Shown: positions 1-7,902 of the stretch, piece after piece
How the letters are laid out: every line of letters starts with the position of its first letter
How positions within the stretch are numbered: the first letter of the stretch is position 1
NCBI GenBank assembly: GCA_010365115.1
Contig: JAAFGX010000011.1
Span: 1 to 64,000 of the forward strand
Reading direction: 5' to 3'
Source: Paludibacter sp.
GTDB lineage: Bacteria; Bacteroidota; Bacteroidia; Bacteroidales; Paludibacteraceae
Length of the DNA: 64,000 bases
Translations under genes and position numbers: made by a program
The notes under the pieces: model-generated
Databases searched by the model: none
What the model was told of the DNA's origin: nothing
The model's input: only the letters and a program-made list of their open reading frames with translations

Positions 1-27
1 CCCGACCCCTCTCTGACCTCACTTCAG

Positions 28-104
28 CCCTCTCCAACCAATATCAACCTTCGGGTACTTTCTCCAATTGGAGAAAGACAACGGAAAATAGTTTTTGGAG
101 AGGG
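28..104. repeat. nested inverted repeat / palindrome
   Basis: An outer pair of 10-bp arms (28-37, CCCTCTCCAA, and 95-104, TTGGAGAGGG) encloses a perfect 20-bp palindrome at 58-77 centred on CCAATTGG. It is intergenic and downstream of the RhaT gene, so it could be a terminator-like hairpin or a dispersed intergenic repeat. A related sequence (CCCTCTGCATTTGGAGAAGG) occurs near 57160. Confidence 0.6.
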
Positions 105-361
105 AGTAAGAGAAGAGGGGAAAGCGGAAAAATCCATTGAGTTTAACTTTTTGGCATTTTCGTTTAGTTGGGGGATTTCGAGGTTATTACAACCATTCTT
201 ATATTGCTGTGAATAGCTAAAGATAATTGAAGTAGAAATTGAATGATAAGAAGAATATGAATTCGTTTCATTGATATTTTTAAATAATTATCTTGCCGTG
301 GACAAGCTTAAGATTTTGTAGAACAAACAACATAGATCTAACAAAATCTGATTTTCAATAT
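105..361. other. intergenic, no gene seen
   Basis: This AT-rich stretch follows the 3' end of the rhaT-like gene. Short ORFs cross it, but none has coding character. I see no clear terminator for the minus-strand operon here beyond the inverted repeat at 28-104. Confidence 0.5.
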
Positions 362-1393
362 TTAAATTAAATTTGGAATAATTAGTGATATTATCAGGAT
401 GATCATTCCGGTAATTAAAATTGCAATTGTTTTTGCATTCGTTCCCACCCATTCTTTTAATATTATTCCCCAAACATTACTAAAAACGATATTTAACGAC
501 AATAAGATACTCCATGAGAAAGCCATCATTAAGCTATTCTCTTCGAAAAAGCTTTTACCCATTACAAACGGAATAAATTGTGAATACCAAAGTCCTCCTG
601 CAAGAATACAAAATATGAGATTATTAAAAAGCACTGGTTTGCTCAGTTTATAATAATCAGAAAATGATTTATTCTTGTAATTTTGAAATAAACAATACAT
701 CAAATTTGACAAGAATCCACCAAATGTAATAAGTAAAATGGTAGGTAGTCCGGCAAAATATGGATTAGCACCCAAGGTCAATAATTTCAATCTGAAAGCA
801 TCTCCTTCTTCTATTCCCAAACTAAAACAAGCACTCATTACTCCAGCCAACAATGCAACCAACAATCCTTTACTTAATGCAAAATCCTTTACCGCGGCTA
901 TTTTTTGTTCGTGAGTAAGGTTTTTAGATCTTAAACTGCCAGCATAACCGATCACAATAATCCCAGCAATGGAAACACTTACTCCAATTAATAATCCTAA
1001 TCCATCGCCTGACAATAAATCTTTACCCACCATCAGAGCAGGGATTAAAGTTCCAAAAGCCGAGCAAGTTCCAAATCCTATCGACTGACCGAGTGAAACT
1101 CCCAAATATCGCATGCTTAAACCAAAGCCCAATCCGCCAATTCCCCAAAGGAAACCATAAGCTATCACTTTCCACAATGATCCATCCATCATAGAATAAA
1201 GTTGGACTAATGTATAGCCATCAGGAATAGCGAGTAAAGAGCCGAAATAGGGGAAAACTAACCAAGCGAAAATTCCTTGAATGAGCCAAAAACTTTCCCA
1301 CGACCAAGTTTTTACTTTTTTAATCGGAACATACGAACTGCTTTGCAGCATACTTCCAAAACCGATAATCAATAATCCGACGATTGTATTCAT
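362..1393 (-). CDS. rhaT: L-rhamnose/proton symporter RhaT
   Basis: This 343-residue protein matches the length and character of the RhaT family, the L-rhamnose:H+ symporter of the inner membrane. It is almost entirely hydrophobic, with about ten membrane segments starting at residue 3, and has the family-typical glycine-rich stretch GFLWGIGGLGFGLSMRYLG (about residues 84-102) followed by LGQSIGFG. It is the last gene of a minus-strand unit, 51 bp after the UroD-thioredoxin gene. It would import rhamnose released by the GH78 and GH106 enzymes encoded upstream. The family assignment is firm; exact substrate (free rhamnose or a methylated form) is not visible from sequence. Confidence 0.93.
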   Translation of the reverse strand: MNTIVGLLIIGFGSMLQSSSYVPIKKVKTWSWESFWLIQGIFAWLVFPYFGSLLAIPDGYTLVQLYSMMDGSLWKVIAYGFLWGIGGLGFGLSMRYLGVSLGQSIGFGTCSAFGTLIPALMVGKDLLSGDGLGLLIGVSVSIAGIIVIGYAGSLRSKNLTHEQKIAAVKDFALSKGLLVALLAGVMSACFSLGIEEGDAFRLKLLTLGANPYFAGLPTILLITFGGFLSNLMYCLFQNYKNKSFSDYYKLSKPVLFNNLIFCILAGGLWYSQFIPFVMGKSFFEENSLMMAFSWSILLSLNIVFSNVWGIILKEWVGTNAKTIAILITGMIILIISLIIPNLI

Positions 1394-1444
1394 TGTGATT
1401 TTTTTGCAAATGTATTTAAATAGACTAATTCAAGGTGATACATT

Positions 1445-2800
1445 TTATTTCGAATTCAAACGTTCTTCAATGGCCTTTTTTATTTCGCTTACTGGTGGAA
1501 TGTTGGATATAAATTTAATTTCTCCATCGATACATAAAGTGGGAATGTTCCCAGCTCTCATTCCCATCATAAACTCAATTCCTTTTAGGGTTTTGACAGA
1601 TCGTTCATTCCAAACTACTCTATCGCCAAAGGACTCACAAGCACGCTGAGCAGCTTCCAACATATACTGACAGGGAGCACAACTGCCAGCATCCAACGTT
1701 ATTATATCCACAATTACCTTTGGTGAACTTCCATAAGCAGCTTTGTCGATAAACTCTACATTGTTAACTTTCACCTCTAGTGCACGAATTACATCTTGTC
1801 GATATGTATCGGTAATTAGATTTGTAACCGCCAACAAATTTTCCTTTGGAGTAGCATAAGCAATGTCGCAGCCGGGAGCTAAAATAAAGCCTTTTGTACC
1901 ACCAATATCCATGCAATCCAACGCATTACGTTCGCAATCTTCGGGAGTTCCCAACAATAGAGCCATTGTGAGCAGCAAATTTCCGCCAAAACTAATTCCG
2001 TTTTTCAAACAAATATCTCTTACGAATTCCAATGGAATATTTTCATCAATGGAGATATTGTTAGGCTTACAAGCGCACATTACTTCAATATTATGCTGTG
2101 CATGGCCACATACAAAAAAGGAGGAAAACAGACCTTGATCTTTGATATGTGCAAAAACTTCGGTACAATATTTTGATACAAACTGTTCAAACTGTTCTGG
2201 TCCAATTTGTGAAGTCATTGGGTCGACTACAGCCACCACATCGCATCCGGCTTCTTTATAATAGTCGGTCATGGCATTGCACACTTTGGTGCAAAATTCC
2301 ATCAATTTATGCACATACTCTTCATCAATAAACATTTTCATGAATATTTCAGTTCCCAACAAGTGCAATCCCAAGGTAAATGGGCCGGTAATTAATCCGT
2401 ACAATGCTAAATCGGGATACTTTTCACGCAATCGCCGAGTGGCTTCCATCGCCACGGCAATACGACCTTCAGTAGCCAAAGGAATTTTCAACTCTTCAAG
2501 CGTTAAACCCTCCATCAATGGATGAGAATTGACTGCTGGTGGATTTTCGTCAGCCCAAACCAATTTACAACCTAAACATTCAGCTTCTAATTGTAAATCG
2601 AAAACGATTGGAATTCCGTCAGGACTGTAAAGTTCAATGGCTTTTGAAACTCCTTCCACAATTAAATCTGCCGATTTTAAATACTTTTCTGAAGAAACTC
2701 CCAAGAGTGATCCTGCATGAACTCCTACAAAGGGCACCCAAGGCACTCTTGCTGTTTCTTGTAATGCAAATGCTTGCTTTAATAATTCTTTACCTCGCAT
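1445..2800 (-). CDS. UroD/MtaA-like methyltransferase fused to a thioredoxin-like domain
   Basis: Of its 451 residues, about 1-340 form a uroporphyrinogen-decarboxylase-family barrel. This family includes corrinoid-dependent methyltransferases such as MtaA and MtbA. Residues about 355-451 form a small thioredoxin-like domain with a C374-A-P-C377 pair. The third zinc-ligand motif of MtaA-type enzymes is visible as APGC (C311) and the central Cys as C231. The usual HxC histidine is replaced by F229 (FFVCGH), although H233 lies close by. It sits next to CobW, MetH-activation and corrinoid-protein genes, so a methyl transfer role on the corrinoid is much likelier than haem synthesis. The acceptor is unknown. 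The Trx-like extension may supply redox chemistry or only bind the partner. Confidence 0.8.
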   Translation of the reverse strand: MRGKELLKQAFALQETARVPWVPFVGVHAGSLLGVSSEKYLKSADLIVEGVSKAIELYSPDGIPIVFDLQLEAECLGCKLVWADENPPAVNSHPLMEGLTLEELKIPLATEGRIAVAMEATRRLREKYPDLALYGLITGPFTLGLHLLGTEIFMKMFIDEEYVHKLMEFCTKVCNAMTDYYKEAGCDVVAVVDPMTSQIGPEQFEQFVSKYCTEVFAHIKDQGLFSSFFVCGHAQHNIEVMCACKPNNISIDENIPLEFVRDICLKNGISFGGNLLLTMALLLGTPEDCERNALDCMDIGGTKGFILAPGCDIAYATPKENLLAVTNLITDTYRQDVIRALEVKVNNVEFIDKAAYGSSPKVIVDIITLDAGSCAPCQYMLEAAQRACESFGDRVVWNERSVKTLKGIEFMMGMRAGNIPTLCIDGEIKFISNIPPVSEIKKAIEERLNSK

Positions 2801-2826
2801 TTTATTTTATTTTAATAATTTTATTT

Positions 2827-3723
2827 CTAAAAAAGCACCAATTTTCGTAATATAAATTCAAAATCTATCACTTGTTTCCCAATGCAAATAATCTCGGTGT
2901 TAGTCATTGTTTTCTCCACCGACGTCAATGTTGTTTTACCAAATACTGATTGTATCATAATCGCTTCATTATTATCCAACATCATATAACCCTTTAAACG
3001 ATATACATCTTCGTTCAATTGGCTAATCAAATAATCAAGATTTTTTCTTTTTACAGCATAGGGAGTTCTATATACCTGAGTGCGAATATCTTTTATAACT
3101 CCTACCGGCTGACCATTTATTTTATCGCTCTTTTCGCTATCGACCTCATTTACTTCTATTTGACTGAAAGTAGTGAGAAAAACCGTTGCCAAAGGATTCA
3201 TCCTTTTGATTTCTGATTCAATGACTAACTTCTTTTCATTATCAATCAAATCAGTTTTATTAATAATAATATTGTCCGCAATAACGATTTGATTTTTAAC
3301 TGCGGGCAGGGTGCATACTTTTTCGTAATGGAGCGCATCTATTATCGTCCAAATTTGCGATAAATAAACTTGTTGCTGTAATTTTGTGTCCATCAGCAAT
3401 TCGCTTATCGCTATCGGATCGGCTAATCCTGTGGCCTCAAGAAGTATGAGTTCAGGTTGGTGCTTTTCAACAAAATCAGCTAACTGAACTCTAAAATCGG
3501 AAAATAAACAAACGCAAAAAACGGAACCTTTATTTACTTCCAACAAATCAAAACGCCAACCACTGTTTTGTAATTCTTTCCCATCGATACCGGTTTCAGC
3601 AAATTCATTTTGAATGATTGCAATCTTCTTTTTATCAGCATATTGCAACAAAAAACTTTTCAGGAAAGTAGTTTTTCCACTTCCTAAAAATCCGGTTACA
3701 AGATGAAAGGGTATTTTAGACAT
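2827..3723 (-). CDS. CobW/G3E-family GTPase (metal or cofactor chaperone)
   Basis: This 298-residue protein has a clear P-loop (GFLGSGKTT, residues 11-19) and the G4 motif NKTD near residue 155, both typical of the CobW/COG0523 branch of G3E GTPases. The metal-binding CxCC motif is altered: residues read FCVCLF, so the third Cys is Leu. The C-terminal CobW domain is short. Members of this family deliver metals (Zn, Co, Ni) or support cobalamin-dependent enzymes. It is wedged between a UroD-type methyltransferase gene and the MetH-activation gene with 19-26 bp gaps, so a job in loading zinc into the methyltransferases or in corrinoid maintenance is inferred. Confidence 0.85.
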   Translation of the reverse strand: MSKIPFHLVTGFLGSGKTTFLKSFLLQYADKKKIAIIQNEFAETGIDGKELQNSGWRFDLLEVNKGSVFCVCLFSDFRVQLADFVEKHQPELILLEATGLADPIAISELLMDTKLQQQVYLSQIWTIIDALHYEKVCTLPAVKNQIVIADNIIINKTDLIDNEKKLVIESEIKRMNPLATVFLTTFSQIEVNEVDSEKSDKINGQPVGVIKDIRTQVYRTPYAVKRKNLDYLISQLNEDVYRLKGYMMLDNNEAIMIQSVFGKTTLTSVEKTMTNTEIICIGKQVIDFEFILRKLVLF

Positions 3724-3742
3724 AAAATTATCTTTATTGAAC

Positions 3743-4423
3743 TTATGCTAAATTTTTCCTTTTATAGCAAGTTTGCATAGAACAAGTATCGCAACCATAA
3801 GGAGTTTCAACCACCTTTGAGCCCATTCCTACCATTCCACTCACCGATTTCACTGGATGCATAAGACAAGAATCATTCAGTAGTATTCCACATGGCTGAG
3901 TGGGGAAAAGGGAGAAAAGTTGAACTTGCTCCCTGATATTCCAACCACAATAACCAGGACTATAAGGCTTTGTGATTACATAATCCTTTTTTAAACCTTC
4001 TTCTTCAATCTTTTCATTCACATATCTTACAGCGGCTTCGGCAATTTCTGATCCAACTGCATCAGCCAAGAATTCCGCTACTATATCACCAGACAGTTTT
4101 GTTTCTTTCAGATAATTATCGTATTCCTCGCCAGCAGTAGCTACAAAAACAGCATATTGATCTGCTTGCTCTAAATAGCCGCTAATAATGCTGCCAATTT
4201 TCATCTTGACATCATTAAGCTCAATAAAACTTTGGCTTAATAATTTACCTTCACATACAATATAGGCTACTTGAGGTCGGCAAATTTGATATGCTTTATC
4301 AATCACACTTTCCAACAACTGGTTTATATGCTCGTCGGGTTCAGCTCCACCATAACCAAGATTTAAGTAAATATCTTCCCGATTTATCTCTAAATCCGAC
4401 AATTGTAATTGGTAAGTTGTCAT
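3743..4423 (-). CDS. MetH-activation-domain-like protein (corrinoid reactivation)
   Basis: This 226-residue protein resembles the stand-alone vitamin-B12-dependent methionine synthase activation domain. That domain binds S-adenosylmethionine and reductively remethylates oxidised Co(II) corrinoid. The family-like segment KPYSPGYCGWNIREQ lies at about residues 150-165. The C-terminal tail carries a cluster of four Cys (GCDTCSMQTCYKRK), common in stand-alone versions found beside corrinoid methyltransferases. There is no MetH catalytic domain. It lies 6 bp after the corrinoid protein gene, which supports that protein as its partner. The family is well supported; the reductant and reaction details are inferred. 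Confidence 0.82.
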   Translation of the reverse strand: MTTYQLQLSDLEINREDIYLNLGYGGAEPDEHINQLLESVIDKAYQICRPQVAYIVCEGKLLSQSFIELNDVKMKIGSIISGYLEQADQYAVFVATAGEEYDNYLKETKLSGDIVAEFLADAVGSEIAEAAVRYVNEKIEEEGLKKDYVITKPYSPGYCGWNIREQVQLFSLFPTQPCGILLNDSCLMHPVKSVSGMVGMGSKVVETPYGCDTCSMQTCYKRKNLA

Positions 4424-4429
4424 AAAAAA

Positions 4430-5068
4430 TTAGATTGTCGCCATTAATTCTTTGGCTAATTGTACAGCGCTATTTGCATTATCACTAAAACCATCAGCAC
4501 CAATTTGTTGAGAAAATTTGTCATTCACCGGCGCACCGCCAATCATTATTCGTACTTTTCCTTTCAGTCCTGCTTTTTCAACAGCATCAATTACTTCCCT
4601 CATATTCACCATAGTAGTTGTGAGCAAAGCCGACATACAAAGAATATTAGCATCATGCTCAATAAGGGCTTCCACAAATTTTTCTCTGGAAACATCTACG
4701 CCCAAATTAATTACTTCAAAACCACAACCTTCGAGCATGGAAGCTACTAAATTTTTGCCAATATCATGTAAGTCACCTTTTACGGTTCCAATTACGACTT
4801 TGCCCATGGAGTTGGAAGTATCTCCTTTCAACAAAGGTTTCAACAAATCCAATGAACCTTTCATGGCGCGTGCCGACATTAATAAGTTAGGAACATACGC
4901 ACGACCATCTTGAAATCGTTGTCCCATTTCTTCCATTCCTTTTATCATGTAATCGTTTATAATGATCTGTGGACTAACACCTTCTGCTATTGCTTCTTTG
5001 GTTATAGCCACTGCGGCTTCTAATTTTCCGTTTACAATTGATTCATACAATACATTCAAATCTGCCAT
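4430..5068 (-). CDS. corrinoid (B12-binding) methyltransferase protein
   Basis: This 212-residue protein has the two-domain layout of MtaC/MtbC-type corrinoid proteins: a helical cap domain (about residues 1-88) and a Rossmann-type B12-binding domain (about 89-212). The cobalt ligand motif DxHxxG is intact as D99-L-H101-D-I-G104, and the later dimethylbenzimidazole-pocket segment MIGGAPV is present near residue 177. The protein would carry the methyl group as methyl-Co(III) between a substrate-specific methyltransferase and an acceptor methyltransferase. It is followed at 6 bp by its likely reactivator. Only one corrinoid protein is present for three UroD-type enzymes. Confidence 0.9.
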   Translation of the reverse strand: MADLNVLYESIVNGKLEAAVAITKEAIAEGVSPQIIINDYMIKGMEEMGQRFQDGRAYVPNLLMSARAMKGSLDLLKPLLKGDTSNSMGKVVIGTVKGDLHDIGKNLVASMLEGCGFEVINLGVDVSREKFVEALIEHDANILCMSALLTTTMVNMREVIDAVEKAGLKGKVRIMIGGAPVNDKFSQQIGADGFSDNANSAVQLAKELMATI

Positions 5069-5099
5069 AATATTATTTTTAAAAATTTATTCTACATTA

Positions 5100-7889
5100 T
5101 CAATAAACAGCATTTAAGACTTTAAAACTGTAATTTCCTGAACCTAAATTTAGGGTAATACTCTTCGAATTCTGGTCAACTATTTTCATATTGTCCTTTA
5201 CTTTTAATGGTTTTCCATTATAAAGAATATTTGAAATGGAAGAGGTGGGCAAAGTGACATGTGCAGAAGAATTTGCAGGTATCGACACCGACCACAACAA
5301 ATTATCATTCTCCTTATTCCATTCACTTTTTATTAATCCGTAAGGCGATTCGTGTGAAGCATTTACGAAATTCAACCCTATCGGAAAAATTGGATTCATA
5401 ATAATCTTCTTGAAACCTACTTCTGTTTTATCCGTTTTAATGCCACCCAAATTTTCGTAATACCAACTCAGCAAATCACCTAAAAGCATTACGTGATTGC
5501 CCGAATTCATTGCAGGATCGGCCGTATTTCCGTTCCAAAGTTCCCATATTGTAGTAGCACCGTTATCAATCATGTAGCCCCAACTTGGATAGGTTCGATT
5601 GGTAGCAATTTTATACGCTAAATCGCCTCGACCATATTCGGTAAGTCCACGCATAAGAAACTGAATGCCAATGAGTCCGACACTTACATGTGAATTAAAA
5701 TCATTCTCAATTCTTGAAGCAAGGTTTTCAAATACTTTTTGTTCGTAACCGGCAGGAACCAATCCTTGCATTAAAGATATAATGTTGGCTGTAACTGTAT
5801 TATTTCCATATTGAGCCTTTTCAGGTTGGAAAAATTTAGCATTATAAGCGGTTTTTACTTTTTCGGCAAGTGCTAAAAACTCTTTTTTATCACTTTTATT
5901 TCCAACGATATCAGCATTTTTTGCCATAATATTCAGCAAACGATAGAAAAAAGTGGTGGAAAGAATCTCGTCATCGGTAATTCTTAAAGGATCTTTCGAC
6001 CAAATAATATCCAAGGTTTCAGGCGGCATACACCAATCACCATATTGATCTTTGGTAATAATATAATCCTTCATATAATTGGTTTGCATGTAATTAAGCC
6101 ATTTTTTCATCGTATCATAATGCTTAATTACTGACTTTGGATCGCCAAATTGCTCATAAAGCATATTATTAACATGAATATATGCTGATGGCCAAGTAAT
6201 ATTGTCCGAATAAAATTGCCAATAAGCCGGAGCAACATCCGGAAGACTACCACTTGGTAATTGTGAATCCTGAATATCATACGCCCATTTCGAATACAAC
6301 AAATGATTGTTGAACATAAAACTTTCGCCAAAGCACCCAGTAGCACGATCGCCCAACCAACCCATGCGTTCATCGCGTTGTGGACAGTCAGTAGGCATGC
6401 TTCGATAATTACCCATAATACCCCAAACGGCATTACTATAAATCTGATTCAAAGTGGTATCCGAAGTTTCAAACGTTCCAATGTCAGACATTTGATCGTA
6501 ATTTACCTTGCCAATAAAATCATTTACTGAGGGCAAATAATCGATACCAGTTATTTCGACATACCGAAAACCATGGTAAACAAAACGAGGTTCGTAAGTG
6601 AATTTTTCGTTGGACGAAGGAGTATAAATATCGGTTGTTATGGAACCACGCAAATTAGCGGTATATATATTTCCATCTTTTTGAGTGGTTTCGGCATAAT
6701 GCAACTTAACAGGTTTATTTTTCTCCCCTTTCAAGCTTACCGCCAACCAACCGACCATATTCTGACCCATGTCCACCACATATTTACCTTTTTCAATTTC
6801 TTTTATGGCGATAGGTTTCAGCTCTCGCATGGTAACAAGATTCGGATTTAATTGTGCATTTAATTTTCCCGCAGGAGCTTCAACAAGCTCTACATTTCGC
6901 CAATTATTTTCATTAAAACCAAGTTCGTCCCAACCTTTCATTTCTAAATTTGCGTCATATACTTCACCATCAAACTCATTATTTGTCACAATGGGTCCGT
7001 TGGTATTAATTTTCCATGATTTATCGCTGACAATGGTTTTTGAGGTTCCATCATTGTATTTAATTTCCAACTGCATGAGCAATTTTGGAAAGCCGTAATG
7101 CACTTGTACCGGTGAATCGAGCGGATCACCACCCGGAACATTGTCGCGTCGCATCGAGAAAAAGCGACCATTACCAAGTATCACACCAATGGCATTTTCG
7201 TTGGAATTCAACAAGCTTTTTACGTCAAAAACATTGTAATAAACTCTTTTGGTATAATCAGATGCAGTTGGGGCAAAAATATCATTGCTAATTTTTTTAC
7301 CGTTTATGTAACACTCATACAATCCCAGACCAGAAATATACAAAGTGGCATTTTCGATTTTTTTGTCTACTGAAAATTCTTTTCTTAGATAACGTGCCGA
7401 GAGCTTCGTTTTTGTGGTTAATTTGCCTGAATTCAGCATGCTATCCATCCCAATCCACTGTGCTTTTGACAAAGGATTATCCTGAAAAGCCATAGTAAAA
7501 TGTGCCACATCACTCCAAGCAGTTTCGCCTTTATTGGTCCAAACTTTTACTTTACAATAATAGGTTTTTTGCGATTGCAAGGTTTTACCATTGTACACAA
7601 TGAGCACGGACGAACCACTTTCCAATTTATCGGAATTCCACATTAAATCCTTTCCTGCTTTCAATTTATCAGGAGAGTCGGCCACCCAAATTTGCAATGC
7701 ATTTTGCAATACATCCGTTTGTTTGGTGGTGAGTTGCCACGAAAAGCGTGGGTGCAACATATCCAAACCAAGCGGATTTTCGAGAGTTTCCGTTTTAAGA
7801 CTACTAATTTTAATATTTTTACAATTAAACGCAGAAGTCGTTTGAATAATAGTAAAAAAGACAGCAATGAATAGAAATACTTTTTTCAT
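5100..7889 (-). CDS. alpha-L-rhamnosidase, GH78
   Basis: This 929-residue secreted enzyme begins with a signal peptide (about residues 1-20). The order is N-terminal beta-sandwich domains (about 25-330, including a Bac_rhamnosid_N-like part), a further beta domain, an (alpha/alpha)6 catalytic barrel (about 450-800) and a C-terminal beta domain. The GH78 signature DCPQRDERMGWLGD is complete, with the candidate general acid at E507, and TTIWELWNG appears later in the barrel. GH78 enzymes hydrolyse terminal alpha-L-rhamnosides with inversion. The gene lies 31 bp before the corrinoid gene and shares its unit, linking rhamnose release to the methyl-transfer genes. Confidence 0.93.
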   Translation of the reverse strand: MKKVFLFIAVFFTIIQTTSAFNCKNIKISSLKTETLENPLGLDMLHPRFSWQLTTKQTDVLQNALQIWVADSPDKLKAGKDLMWNSDKLESGSSVLIVYNGKTLQSQKTYYCKVKVWTNKGETAWSDVAHFTMAFQDNPLSKAQWIGMDSMLNSGKLTTKTKLSARYLRKEFSVDKKIENATLYISGLGLYECYINGKKISNDIFAPTASDYTKRVYYNVFDVKSLLNSNENAIGVILGNGRFFSMRRDNVPGGDPLDSPVQVHYGFPKLLMQLEIKYNDGTSKTIVSDKSWKINTNGPIVTNNEFDGEVYDANLEMKGWDELGFNENNWRNVELVEAPAGKLNAQLNPNLVTMRELKPIAIKEIEKGKYVVDMGQNMVGWLAVSLKGEKNKPVKLHYAETTQKDGNIYTANLRGSITTDIYTPSSNEKFTYEPRFVYHGFRYVEITGIDYLPSVNDFIGKVNYDQMSDIGTFETSDTTLNQIYSNAVWGIMGNYRSMPTDCPQRDERMGWLGDRATGCFGESFMFNNHLLYSKWAYDIQDSQLPSGSLPDVAPAYWQFYSDNITWPSAYIHVNNMLYEQFGDPKSVIKHYDTMKKWLNYMQTNYMKDYIITKDQYGDWCMPPETLDIIWSKDPLRITDDEILSTTFFYRLLNIMAKNADIVGNKSDKKEFLALAEKVKTAYNAKFFQPEKAQYGNNTVTANIISLMQGLVPAGYEQKVFENLASRIENDFNSHVSVGLIGIQFLMRGLTEYGRGDLAYKIATNRTYPSWGYMIDNGATTIWELWNGNTADPAMNSGNHVMLLGDLLSWYYENLGGIKTDKTEVGFKKIIMNPIFPIGLNFVNASHESPYGLIKSEWNKENDNLLWSVSIPANSSAHVTLPTSSISNILYNGKPLKVKDNMKIVDQNSKSITLNLGSGNYSFKVLNAVY

Positions 7890-7902
7890 AGCAACATATT
7901 TT

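Noticed and set aside
288-473. 61-codon minus-strand frame at the window start
   Set aside because: Overlaps the 3' end of the RhaT gene in another frame and has low-complexity Asn-rich translation.
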